In this document: one piece after another, positions 10,963 to 21,102 of the stretch
Numbering within the stretch: the first letter of the stretch is position 1
Layout: every line of letters starts with the position of its first letter
Assembly (NCBI GenBank): GCA_030407315.1
Contig: JALQPE010001740.1
Coordinates: 289,487 to 353,486 of the forward strand
Direction: 5' to 3'
DNA length: 64,000 nt
From: Asparagopsis taxiformis
Lineage: Eukaryota > Rhodophyta > Florideophyceae > Bonnemaisoniales > Bonnemaisoniaceae
Program-made: the position numbers and the translations under genes
The notes under the pieces: generated by a model
Told to the model about the DNA's origin: nothing
What the model saw: only the letters and a program-made list of their open reading frames with translations
Database searches by the model: none

Positions 10963-11990
10963 GTGAGGCGACAAAATTCACATTGTACTCACAACTCCAC
11001 TCACCAGCTCCCTCACACAAATATCTGGCGATCAGATTGCATCAACTATGCCTCCTCCCGCACCCTTACCAATCCAGCACAACCTAGAAATCCCCTGCTC
11101 ACCGCGGATAACTTCATCCCCTGGAGCATTGCTGTAGAGCATTTTGCTCACGCCCAGGGCGTTTATGAATATCTCCAACCTCCCCGTCCTCATCGGACCC
11201 ACCATAATCGCAATACATCGCACCAAACATACACAGGCTCAGCTCCTGTTTCTTTCGTCCATTTCCCCGGAAATCTTACTCGACTTCACCCATGACGAGC
11301 AAAGAGGACCCATCTCATACCTCTATGCAAAAATCAAAACATTACTAACCAAATTACCACCCGAGAACCATCCAGATAACCTGCGTCGCGAGCTCGTGAG
11401 ATAAATGGGATCATGACCGACCGATCACGGATTATATTCAGACACACCAACAGTTGCGGACTACAATGATCCGTTCTCGTTTCCCAGACATCCAAAATGA
11501 GCAAAAACCGTCAAATTACTCTTATAAGGTATTGAGCATCATGAATATTGGACAGTACTCTTGCGAACACTGTCGGCCCATGCAGACATCAATCCCAAAC
11601 GCCACTATCTCTCGACCAAGTCATCTCTATGCTCATCAAACATGACTAAATCCATAGGCGTGCAGCTAGCTCCCACCCAGCTCTCACGTTTCCCCCTCAT
11701 TCCAGACATCCAAACCCTCAGAGGCGTCGAAACATCATGCTCAATCGTACAGAAAAAAAGCCCCTACCCGCCCATACTCGTTTCACCCGAAAAATAATAT
11801 TCGGAAACCCCTCGGACACAGCGGTCCTTGGTGCAAATTCCATGGGCTCAGCTCCCACTCCACGGCTGACTGTCGCCTCCGTAGAATATTTCAAGACTAT
11901 GCGCAAGCATCTCCGAAGATGGCGAACAACCAATTCTGGCACAGTGTGGGACTCGTCCCGTATTGCGCTGCGAGCGGTCGCGGGAGGATG
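10963..11990 (+). pseudogene. Decayed copia gag
   Basis: Several frames must be combined. 10963-11195 encodes LTADNFIPWSIAVEHFAHAQ, matching LTFSNFIAWNISVQHFARSQ of the reversed copia at 34.8 kb. 11240-11400 encodes AQLLFLSSISPEILLDF and a later helix-rich segment, and 11460-11500 gives the SRFPDIQN motif. 11823-11880 gives GPWCKFHGLSSHSTADC, the C-X2-H-X4-H-X4-C motif shared by all three copia elements here. Stops and frameshifts between the pieces show it is dead. No protease, integrase or reverse transcriptase follows, so the element is truncated. Confidence 0.7.
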
Positions 11991-12127
11991 ATTCCAGGCG
12001 TCCCGAAAAGGCACCAGGAGGGGTCGCTTAAGCGGTACGCTCGCGAGCGTGAGTGGGCGTTCAGTAAGGAATCAGCCACGAAGAGCCGCGCTACTAATTG
12101 CTAGCCGCGGTGACGTGGCAGAGGAAT

Positions 12128-12525
12128 TGTCGCCCAAGGGGGAATGGGCGCGTGCCGCCTTGCATTGGCACCGGGCCACATTGCTTGCGCGGGACCCTTC
12201 GGCGAGTGTGCAACGTGTAGCGATATTGGCGCGATTAGTTACACACGTGTACGAGCGGGAAGATTCTCCCGTTACAACTGTGCACGTGTATGCTACGTCT
12301 GGCCAGTTCCATTAGCATACACGTAGCAACGTAGCAGTTAGCCCAATTGGCCCCGGGCGTATAAAGACCCCACAAGGGCCGTAGACCACCGGTCCGGGGA
12401 CCAATGGTCCTGGTCCGGTCCCGGCCGACTCCTTGACCATTTAAGGTCAACGGACTGACCACTAAGCTACAATAAAGGCAGATCGTTCGGTTCCAAGTCG
12501 TTCGACTGTGGTCGTTTAACTTACA
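12128..12525 (+). repeat. Possible LTR of an otherwise lost element
   Basis: A TATAAAG box at about 12360 is followed 110 bp later by AATAAAG (about 12470), the promoter and poly(A) spacing of an LTR. The candidate ends in CTTACA just before TGTGGAGCGACG, which could be a primer site. The left edge TGTCGCC is a guess. No partner LTR is present in the window. Confidence 0.3.
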
Positions 12526-13812
12526 ACTGTGGAGCGACGTAGTTCTATAAGTAGCTGGTACGAGCTATGGACACGGTGTCCTTCGAACGAAACACAACGA
12601 AACAGTGCCACCCGCTGGTGTTTGACTGTATTTTTGGTAGCAAAGAAAAGGATAGGGTAGAGTTTAGCAGGTAGACACGGGCGTCACGACGCAACGTTCC
12701 ACGCGTGGTTCACGTTTGCTAAGCGAGGTGGCACGTCACCGGAGGCGCTCTCAACCAAACCTGTAGGCACGACACGCGATCAGCCTCACGTGTGGCAATG
12801 GGCAGGGAGTACGCAGCTCGACGGAGACGAAGCCTCGTTAGGCAGAAACGTAAAGCGAAAACGTAGAAGTCAGTCGTAGACTAGAGCACGTTGCCCGATC
12901 GTTGCTTGTCCCCTTTCCCTCCCGGCACGTTGCCAATACCTATTTAGCCACGAAGGCATCGCATTACAGTGTAAACACTGCTCGTAACGTCCCCGAATGG
13001 GAAAGGACCTTGTGGGTCGCGCGTGTGGACCCGTTGGTCCGTTGGCCGCGTGCCAGTCCGTTCGCTGCAACCGTGTGCCGAATGCGCGCGCATATGCCAG
13101 CAATGCTCGTACATTGCTGTCGCCGGTCGTATCCGCTGAAATTAGAATTCCGCGGAAATCGTAAATATTTGCCATTTTCGAATTGGCCACGTATACTACA
13201 CAGCCCCACCCCCACCCCCACACGTGGACGTTTCGGCCACGCGAGGCCCCTCAGGATACGCCTGAGACACGTGGGTTTGGCGCCTGTTCGGGTACAATTG
13301 CGGACGTGGCAATTGTCCCGAAAAATCTCGCTTAAACGTACGTGGCCCGGTTGGCCAATCGGTCGGCCCACGGCGCCGGAGCGCGCGTGCGCCCCTGCCT
13401 CCTCGTAATCATCGGGGCCCGCCCGTTGGCATCGTTCGACAATGCCTCGTTGTAGGCGTTTCCTGCAATCGAATGCAGTGTCCAGTTCCACCACGCGGGT
13501 GTGTTTCGAATCAGCGTGATACGCACGCAGGCCGCGGCCATCTCGTGAATCTCGTGCCAGCGGGCATTACGACAACGGTCGCCAGAAGGTTATTTAAGCC
13601 GCGGATTAAGCCTGATAGCGGTCGTCGCTTTCTCTTCCTTCACCATCGTCATCTTGTCGGCTCGCAGCCTTTTCCTTCTGCATCCCTCTTTCCCCCGCTG
13701 GGTACTCCTGGTCGCTTCCGCTCTCTCCGCTCTCTTGTTTCGTCTTGCCCGCGTGGCTCTCGTCTTCGTGCTCGTTGCACTCTTCGTGAACATTGCGTAC
13801 AGAATAAACACG
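12526..13812. other. GC-rich leader-like stretch without a supported gene
   Basis: CpG-rich sequence with only spurious ORFs on both strands. C-rich runs at 13203-13223 (CCCCACCCCCACCCCCAC) read as a polypurine tract on the minus strand. A pyrimidine-rich stretch at 13620-13780 precedes the next ORF. It could be the long leader of an LTR element or the far end of a reversed one; I cannot decide. Confidence 0.35.
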
Positions 13813-14430
13813 ATGGTTACGACGCGCAGCACCGATACCAACTCTCCGCGGCCCGCCGGCTCTGCTGGAGGTGGAGCGAGGAACCCTTCGCAGGGCGCTC
13901 CCTCCCTCGCCGGAGTCGGTGCGCCGCCAGCGACGGAAGCGTCCGTCGCGCCCGCCCCGCCCGTTGGGGCGGTTCAAGCCGTTGCTCCGCAGGCCGCTGC
14001 CTCGTCGTCTCGCCCGACGGCTTCCAATCCGCCTGTCGAGGCTGCAGGGAGCGTTGCCGCTCATGATGATGACGCCGCGGCGACAGCCTCAAGTCCGGAA
14101 TCGCCTATAGTACCGGAGGTCGTACCCTCTGGCCGCGGGGTGGTTGTGATGGCCGCGACCGCACCTTCGCGTCGTGCTGAAGCAGTGTCGCGCGCCGGGG
14201 AGCCTCATCGTGAGGTTTCGCCTCAGTCTCCTCGTCAGGATTCGCCGGGGTCGGATGTTCCCGCGGGAACTGTTGGGACCTCCGTCCGTGACGGGGTTGC
14301 GCTCGACTCGAGTTCCCTGACCCATGCGTGGGCGGCGCTGCCTCGGGCTGCCATAACGGACGAGGACGTGGCCACGTTGGCTAAAGATCATCTGGATGCA
14401 CGTGTCGTACCGCCTGGCGGTCCTCGCTGA
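13813..14430 (+). CDS. Ala/Pro/Ser-rich hypothetical protein, possible retroelement gag N-terminus
   Basis: 205 codons from the ATG at 13813 (MVTTRSTDTNSP). An in-frame upstream ATG at 13654 would only add a leucine-rich, leader-like segment encoded by the pyrimidine tract, so I prefer the inner start. The protein is low-complexity and rich in Ala, Pro, Val and Ser with no motif I recognise. It ends 42 bp before the gypsy-1 LTR. MVTTRS-like starts are common in gag proteins of LTR elements, so it may be gag of an element whose remainder was lost when gypsy-1 inserted. It has no zinc knuckle. Confidence 0.4.
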   Translation: MVTTRSTDTNSPRPAGSAGGGARNPSQGAPSLAGVGAPPATEASVAPAPPVGAVQAVAPQAAASSSRPTASNPPVEAAGSVAAHDDDAAATASSPESPIVPEVVPSGRGVVVMAATAPSRRAEAVSRAGEPHREVSPQSPRQDSPGSDVPAGTVGTSVRDGVALDSSSLTHAWAALPRAAITDEDVATLAKDHLDARVVPPGGPR

Positions 14431-14471
14431 TCGAGCCGTGTCGCTTCCCAATTGGGTACCCACTTACGGGA

Positions 14472-15086
14472 TGTGCCAATCAGAAGGCACCAGCCAACTG
14501 GCGTGTTTCCTATACTTAGGACAAGCTAAGGCTGACTAATAACCCCACCCGGGCCTATCGGCCCCGGCCATGACCCCACAAGGGGCAAATTTTAACTTAG
14601 GCTGATCAGCCATACATTACAATGTAAGCCTATTGGCAATGACCTCGCGGGTAGGCGAGCGCCAGTAATTGGGTTCTGATTGGTCACTAACTGGATATTT
14701 ATTCCTAACCACTAACCCTAGCTTACAGTAGACTTAGTATAAAACCGCCACTGGAATAGCCAGTAGGCACGGTTTCTAGAGTAACGTAAACTCAAGTGGA
14801 ATTACGACCCATTGGAACAGTGTTCGCATACCTATTGTTCAACCCCTCTCCGGGAAAACCTTAGGGTTAGCCAACAGCTCGACGGACTACGTCACTCGCT
14901 CTATCCATACGCCTCTCGCGTGAGCACCCCTTTGTCGCACAACCCCCTCCGGGTAGCGACACCTTCTCTCTTACGAGACTACCCGCTGGGTACCTATAAG
15001 GTTCATCTGCTCTACCAGTTCCTCTACCGAGGCTCGGGACACCTGTCGGGTGGTTTGCCGCTCTAGCGGATTTTCTACCTGCTACA
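14472..15086 (+). repeat. Gypsy-1 5' LTR
   Basis: It starts TGTGCCAATCAG and ends GCTACA, the same end motif as gypsy-2, one base before the primer site. A TATAAAA box lies near 14737. The right end is fixed by the primer site; the left end is inferred from the TG start. About 615 bp. Confidence 0.65.
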
Positions 15087-15087
15087 T

Positions 15088-15100
15088 TGGTCTCTCGACC
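15088..15100 (+). promoter_or_regulatory. Gypsy-1 primer-binding site
   Basis: TGGTCTCTCGACC follows the LTR and is identical to the site of gypsy-2 (20528-20540). It should pair with a tRNA ending GGTCGAGAGACCA; I cannot name the tRNA from the sequence. Confidence 0.7.
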
Positions 15101-15163
15101 TAGAAACTTGTACCCTCGGGTAAGTCTCTTTGAGAGAAATTTCCCTTCACAATCATCTTCACG

Positions 15164-17086
15164 ATGCCTCGTAACCCTACAGCGGGACCCTCTAGTGAGG
15201 ACATAGCGCCTGCCAGCGACTTATCCGACTCGGATCTGATCGCCGAAGAAGGCGTGGTGATTAACACCCTGCAAGACCGAGCCGACCGAATCTTCAACGA
15301 ACGGTTGGAGGAGTTCAAGGCTGAATTCAGCACCGTCGTCGAGAAGACTGTTCAAGACCGCAGGGCGGAAATCGTAGACGCTACGGTCGAAACCGTCATG
15401 GAACTGGTCGAGCCAAAGCTGATTGCCGCCAGCCGAGAAGCCACCCAAGATCGGGACGCCGAGTTCCCAGCGGAAACCTGGAATCAGGTCAAAGCCGAAT
15501 TCGCTAAACGCGTATCCCTTTTGGAAACTCGTCTGGAGGAGCTTTCGATTCACGGCTTTAATGCTAGTCCATTAGGACAACAAGAGTTTCCTGCTCGCCG
15601 CATCCGATCGGCTGATTTCCCTGACCCTACATCCGGTAGGGAGGAAGAAGAAGATCCCCGATTCGATCAAGTCGCAGAAGCAACCCGACATCTGTCCGAC
15701 CGTGTCGACGCCCTCGCCGAATCACTATCCCAAACAGGGAATATCTCTCGCACGAGACAGCACACTCGTGCCACCGGATCTGCACCGGAAAATTCCTCGT
15801 GGGACGATGAAGAATGACCTCTTGAGGAAGGCTTAGTGCCTTTGAAGGTCCGCGAACCCGCGTTCGACCTAGTGGTCTCCTATCGGTACTACCGACTCAA
15901 GAACAAGTCCCTAACGACTGATACCCCAATGGGTAAATCAAGAAGCTTGTATAAGCTAACGGAGAAGATCCGTAATTTCAACGCGTCATTCGCGCCGTTC
16001 GATGGTACGGAACCCATCGATATCCTCCGGTTCCTCGCGGAATTTCAAGATGCATGTGATTCATGCGGAGTCTCGGAGGGAGAAGCTACCAAGTTACTCA
16101 AGTATTTCCTAGAAGGAGAACCTCAAAGGTTTATCGCCGCCGAGGCGCGAAAGCGCAAGCTTCTCAACCATCTGCATCAGCAGATCACTTGGCCTCAAGC
16201 CGTAAACGCCCTTCTGGCTCGCTACGCGACAGACAACGTCCTAGCGGACGCTTATGACGCGGTAACGCGTACACGGCAAGGGCCGGATGAAGATGAAGCT
16301 GCATACGCAGACAGGCTGCAGGACGCTGCTCTCCTGTGTGCGAACGTCTTCTCGGAAAGAGACTTGGTCAACTACTACCTCAAGGGCCTACGCCCAGAGG
16401 TTAAACACACCGTCAAGGTGACTATAGGCCGCAGTGGCGGAGAAGATTTTCTGGCCGTCCGTAACCTTGCTAAAGGACTCGGGGACTCTTTACGAGCATC
16501 GCTACCCGCGAAACCTAAGGCTTACCCTACTCGGGAAATCGCGGACCGTAAACGCAAAGCGTTGCTCGCTACCGTACCCGGAGAACCGGCCGTGATACCG
16601 CGGACCCCGCCGCCGACCTTACCTTCCCCTACCGGGAACCCAATGGGCGCGCCAATGCAGGCCCCTACCCTAACGGGAGAACATCTTAAACTCGCTGAGA
16701 GTATGATCCCCGAAGGGGCTGTTACGTGGAGATGCTCTGGCTGTCGCCAACCAGGGCACGTGTTATACACTTGCCCTTACCTACCGCCCTCTGTGGGAAC
16801 TTACTTCGCCTTTGCGAACTACACGTATCGGCGAGAACCGGAACATGTTATGCGCCGCCAACAGCGCCAGTCCGACCGGTTCAACCGGAAAAGGGATTAC
16901 CCTAAAACCGTTCTCCAACGGTCAAACCCTCCAACACGCATGGTTGCGTTCGCCGATAACGAAAATCATCCCAAATCGGGCCCTCTGAGGCGAGACATTT
17001 TAGAGTGTAACGGATCTACCGTAACGGCTCAAGATGTTGCCGATGCCTTGGAAACCTCCGATGACTCCGACACGTCGGAAAACTAG
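15164..17086 (+). pseudogene. Gypsy-1 gag with an internal in-frame TGA
   Basis: Gag packages the element RNA. The first 217 codons (from 15164, MPRNPTAGPSSED) are acidic with a likely coiled coil. A TGA at 15815-15817 interrupts, and the same frame then continues without loss to 17086. The second part contains the capsid-like region (ILRFLAEFQDACDSCGVSEG) that aligns with gypsy-2 gag, and a CX2CX4HX4C zinc knuckle, CSGCRQPGHVLYTC, near 16735-16776. In gypsy-2 the matching junction is open, so the stop is probably a mutation rather than programmed readthrough. Protease follows in another frame. Confidence 0.8.
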
Positions 17087-17100
17087 CGACGGGGAGTGAG

Positions 17101-17877
17101 GTGTCGCACTCCCGTCAGGAGGTGGAGCGATTACGCTACTCGGTGGACATCTCACCACAACCACCTCCGCAGGAAGAGACCGCAACTCCCTCTAGGGACC
17201 AAAGTCTTTCCCAGACACCAACCCCTTCGGGTTCCCCCACAGGGACTCGAACCTCAAGGCCGAAAGACTCATGCCTGCTTAAGGCCGCCCATTACGTAGT
17301 AATGGGTTCCATCGGACTCGATCCGTCAGTCCTCACACCTATGCGTATGGTGATGGACACCGGGTCCGGACCATCGGTCATCCATGAAAGGAGCTTACCC
17401 AAAAACTGGGAACAATTCCAAGTCCCGACGGGAAAAGTTCCACAATTGGCTGATGCCAACGGCAATCCTCTTCGGATAAAAGGCAAGATCACACTGTCAT
17501 TACAGTTAGGCCACAAGTCCTTTGAGGAAGAATTCTTCGTCGCGCCTAAGTTGGCCGTACACCTCATCTTGGGAACTGGAGCAATGAATACCCACGTAGA
17601 CGCAATTAGGTGCCGGGCCCAACGAATCGATATTCACGACGGCGGGTCGATAGCTATCCTAGTGATGTCGATTATGCGTAAAATATCCCCCACCCTTTCG
17701 TGCTACGTGGATGCCTCGCGACCCTCTAATGGGATTAACTTAGACCGCCAGCCTCATGGCATTCGGTTGTCACAAAGTGCGAATATTCCTCTGCGGAGTC
17801 AAATGTCAACTACTCTTGTATGCGCCAGTGGCGGCTTGAGTATACTCACACCGAGAGATCGGATACTTACCCTATAA
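17101..17877 (+). CDS. Gypsy-1 retropepsin (protease) segment
   Basis: Aspartic protease that cuts the gag-pol polyprotein. The active-site loop DTGSGPSVIHE is near 17357-17389 and the flap/second conserved region (HLILGTGAMNTHVD) near 17555-17600. The frame differs from gag, as usual for gypsy polyproteins. The open frame ends at 17877 inside an inserted, stop-rich stretch (about 17878-18110); in gypsy-2 the equivalent region runs straight on into reverse transcriptase. Confidence 0.8.
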   Translation: MSHSRQEVERLRYSVDISPQPPPQEETATPSRDQSLSQTPTPSGSPTGTRTSRPKDSCLLKAAHYVVMGSIGLDPSVLTPMRMVMDTGSGPSVIHERSLPKNWEQFQVPTGKVPQLADANGNPLRIKGKITLSLQLGHKSFEEEFFVAPKLAVHLILGTGAMNTHVDAIRCRAQRIDIHDGGSIAILVMSIMRKISPTLSCYVDASRPSNGINLDRQPHGIRLSQSANIPLRSQMSTTLVCASGGLSILTPRDRILTL

Positions 17878-18070
17878 GAAAAGGAAGATGTACCCCTGAT
17901 ATGCTTTAGATGACCCAATGATGTACGTGATATCTCTACTATACGCAAGAGATACTTCGCTGATGTCCGAGAGATGAGCGTATGGACATCTCCCGTCCAT
18001 CATTGGTGTATCGCTATGCGGCCATCAGCTGAAGAGCAAATTTTCCTTATCTGTACATCAGAGGAACACC

Positions 18071-19735
18071 GTGCATGTCATAGGTTCATCATGCGGCCAT
18101 CTTTGGTACATCTCTAAGGCTTACTGGGTTCAACGACATAGTGTCTCTATCCCGAATGGGGTTGCGGAAGTCATCCCGCGACAGGAATTCCTGACTATCT
18201 TAACTAACTTCGGTACATCCGGCAAGTACCTCCCTAAAGGGACAATCATTGGCTATGCCCTTCGGGCTCCTGAACGGCCGATGCGCCCCATGGCTCTTGG
18301 CTGTTCCACTTCCTCCCAAGAGGCCCTCGCTGTGGCAACCACTCTCCATCAGGAAACTGAGGCTGATGACGCTCAACCAGTAAGCTGGAAACAAGAAGTC
18401 TCTCTAGACCACCTTGGTCAAACCCCGTTACGGGAACGCATCCTCAATATGCTGTCTCGCTATGAGTCTATGTGGGATGGAACTCTGGGAGATATCCGTG
18501 CTACGGAACACCGAATCAACATCGTCGAAGGAAGCAAGCACAGACGGCAACAACCCTATCGGATAGGACCTGCTCGTCGAGAGATTGCACGGAAGGAAAT
18601 CACCAGCATGCTGGAAAAAGGAGTGACTGAACCATCGACCTCCGAGTGGGCTAGCCCAGTGGTACTTGTCCCGAAAAAGGATGGAAAACTACGCTTTTGC
18701 GTTGACTACCGGGGTCTGAACGACATCACCGTCAATGATGTTTACCCCCTTCCAGGAATGGACGATTTTATTTACTCCCTTGGAGATGCCCAGGTGTTCA
18801 CCACCTTGGATTGTAATTCTGGCTATTGGCAGATACCTGTTGCACAGGACAACCGTGATAAGACGTCATTTACCTCCCATTTGGGAACATATCGCTTTAA
18901 GCGTTTGCCCTTTGGCTTGAAGAATGCTCCGGCAACGTTCCAACGTGCCATAGATATCATCCTGAGCAGCGTTCGCTGGCAGACTTGTCTGATCTACTTA
19001 GACGATGTGATCGTATTCTCTCGGGACGAGGCCGAACATCTCCACCATGTGGACCAGGTCCTTTCCCTCCTACGGAAGGCAGGTGTTACCCTGAAGTTGA
19101 CAAAGTTTCATTTCTTCGAGAAGAAGGTGGACTACCTGGGGCATGTCGTAATGCCAGGCAAGTTAGCTGTCGCACAGAACGCCACTGCGGCTATCGCCGA
19201 TGCGATGTTTCCCCAAAATCCCACGCAGATGCGATCCTTCTTAGGAAGTTGCGGAGTCTTCCGACGGTTCATCAAAGGATATGCCGCAATTGCGCATCCC
19301 TTAAACGAAATGCTGACTAAAGACAGCCTCCCTAAGTTCGGGAAAGACCCTCCCTCTGAGGAGCAGCTACGAGCGTTCACCACCCTCAAGGAGGTTATGA
19401 TCAAGCCACCGATACTGGCTCTACCCAAGTTGAGTAAACCCTACACCGTGCACGGTGTAGGGCGTCCGTATCCATGGATACGGACGCTTCCGCATACCAA
19501 ATAGGATGCGCTCTGCTCCAGCAGCAAGAGGAAGAGAATGATCTCAAGCCAATTGGCTATTGGTCGCGCACCTTGACTAAACCTGAAAGAGGATACTCCC
19601 CTACGGAGCGCGAGTGCTTGGCCGTAGTATGGGCTGTAACTATCCTACGTCCATACTTGGAGCAAAAAAAGTTTGTAGTCCGGACGGACCATAACGCGCT
19701 GCGTTGGCTAATGAATATCAATGACCCCTCAGGGA
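18071..19735 (+). pseudogene. Gypsy-1 reverse transcriptase and partial RNase H
   Basis: The reverse transcriptase is complete in one frame: WASPVVLVPKKDG, FCVDYRGLN, TTLDCNSGYWQIPVA, the catalytic YLDDVIVFS near 18995-19020, and the thumb and connection (YLGHVVMPGKL). At 19439-19486 a palindromic insertion shifts the frame. RNase H then continues from about 19475 (DTDASAYQIGCAL, TERECLAVVWAV, RTDHNALRWL) until gypsy-2 cuts it after DPSG at 19735. The tail of RNase H and the integrase are missing. Confidence 0.9.
19439..19486. repeat. Two abutting perfect 24-bp palindromes
   Basis: 19439-19462 is CCCTACACCGTG followed by its reverse complement. 19463-19486 is CGTCCGTATCCA followed by its reverse complement. 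Removing 26 nt (24 new bases plus a duplicated TG) restores the reading frame expected from gypsy-2, so the structure is an insertion made only of inverted copies of the sequence on each side. Confidence 0.9.
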
Positions 19736-20525
19736 TGTGATGCAATTTATGTTGCAAGTGCGCGCGCGGGTCGGAGCGATGCGTCGCGTTGAGTCCGCGT
19801 GCATCCGCGTTTAGTTAGTTAGTAAGCGAGCGTACGCGTGGCGATACAATTACGTGTCACGGCGCGCTTGCGCGAACGCGTACGATTGCGAGCTTGGCGC
19901 CACGTGTAGCGCCTTTTGCGAAATTCCCTTTATTTCCCCTTTTTGGGGTTTTTATGACGAAAGTCTTTTTCCCAAATATTTCCCTTTTTTGCGTGCGAGC
20001 GAGCGGCCGCCGGCCGGCCGCGCAAGGACAACCTGTCCTAGGTAGTTAGCTACTAATGGTTGTTCTGCTTCGCACCTTACCAATAAACAGTCAGCATCTT
20101 CGCAGCTACGAGTTAAGCGTTTAGCGAATCGCGAGGACCGATTGCGTTGAAACGTTGCGTGCGGATTGCTCACGATCGCCGACGTTCGCGTGCGCGCTGC
20201 GCATAAACCGATCGTCGAACCGCGTCGCACCGCGATAGCGCGCGTTGCGTCGCACGCCACTAGGCCAGGGATTTACGACCCCTGTGTGGATCGCGTTGTG
20301 CTCGAGTTTACTCGGTGGTCTCACCCTGAGATCACGGCTTGCGCCGGCCCGCGAATCCCGTGTTGCGATCGTTCCCTACGCGTTCCGCCGTTGTACCACC
20401 CGTTCGCCAGCGCGACCGAGCGACGCGCGAACGCAAGTTCAACCAGCGCGTTACGGTTCACCTCGCCCTGACACGGCTGCAATTCTAGAACTCCCTTAGT
20501 GATCGCCACCCCGGCTGGTCCTACA
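19736..20525 (+). repeat. Gypsy-2 5' LTR
   Basis: 790 bp from TGTGATGCAA to GGTCCTACA. By eye it differs from the 3' LTR at only about ten positions, mostly substitutions and homopolymer length. An AATAAA lies near 20081. LTRs are identical at insertion, so this is a young element. Confidence 0.95.
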
Positions 20526-20527
20526 AC

Positions 20528-20540
20528 TGGTCTCTCGACC
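20528..20540 (+). promoter_or_regulatory. Gypsy-2 primer-binding site
   Basis: TGGTCTCTCGACC, two bases after the LTR and identical to the gypsy-1 site. Confidence 0.75.
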
Positions 20541-21102
20541 TAGAATTGCGCGAACCGACGTGCGAACTCAGCGAAGCACAGAAACTCCGCTTGGGGAAAA
20601 CACGGGACGCCAAACCTACCGCTTACTCTAATTCTTCTTTTATCCGTTCGTCGTGCGCGACAGCGAGGGCGATTGACGCGTGCGCGCGTATCGCTATCCC
20701 GGAAGCGGTGCTATAGCCTCTCTGGTTTGTATAACTACCCTACCTCTACTACGACGATTCGCCGCGCGGAACGACGCGATCGAAGACGCAGCGCGTGCGC
20801 GCGCTAGTTCGCAACCCTAACGCGGGTTCGGCGGTGCCGAAAATATTGGGTTGGCGAACGATCGAGACCCGTCTTTGCGCGTTCCGAGCGAGGAAGAAGC
20901 CCTCCTGCGAGCGAACTCGTCCCCCTCACCCTTACTACGCGCGCCCGATACGCAGACAATTTTCGGGAAGCGCTTCCCTTTTTACTTGCCAATTTTTCGA
21001 CGCGCCGACGCGAGATTTTGACGCGCGCCGAATTCCCCTTTCTCCCTTCCCATCATCCCTTTTTCCCTTTTCCCTAGGCGACGATCGAACGCAACCGCGC
21101 CG

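Larger units (their letters stand above)
14472..19735 (+). mobile_element. Gypsy-1: Ty3/gypsy element truncated in RNase H
   Basis: Contains a 5' LTR, primer site, gag, protease, reverse transcriptase and part of RNase H, then stops abruptly at the 5' LTR of gypsy-2. Integrase and 3' LTR are absent from the window. It is damaged by an in-frame stop in gag, a roughly 200-bp insertion between protease and reverse transcriptase, and a 26-nt palindromic insertion before RNase H. Protein order and similarity make it a relative of gypsy-2, with the same primer-site core. Confidence 0.9.

Noticed and set aside
12420..12480. Minus-strand sequence resembling the 5' half of a tRNA (TAGCTTAGTGGTCAG and an anticodon-like stem)
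   Set aside because: The anticodon stem pairs with a loop of six or eight bases, not seven, and no acceptor stem or T-arm follows; it lies within an LTR-like region.
12902..13494. Long ORFs on both strands in the GC-rich leader
   Set aside because: They overlap each other, have biased Arg/Ala composition and carry no motif; expected where stop codons are rare.
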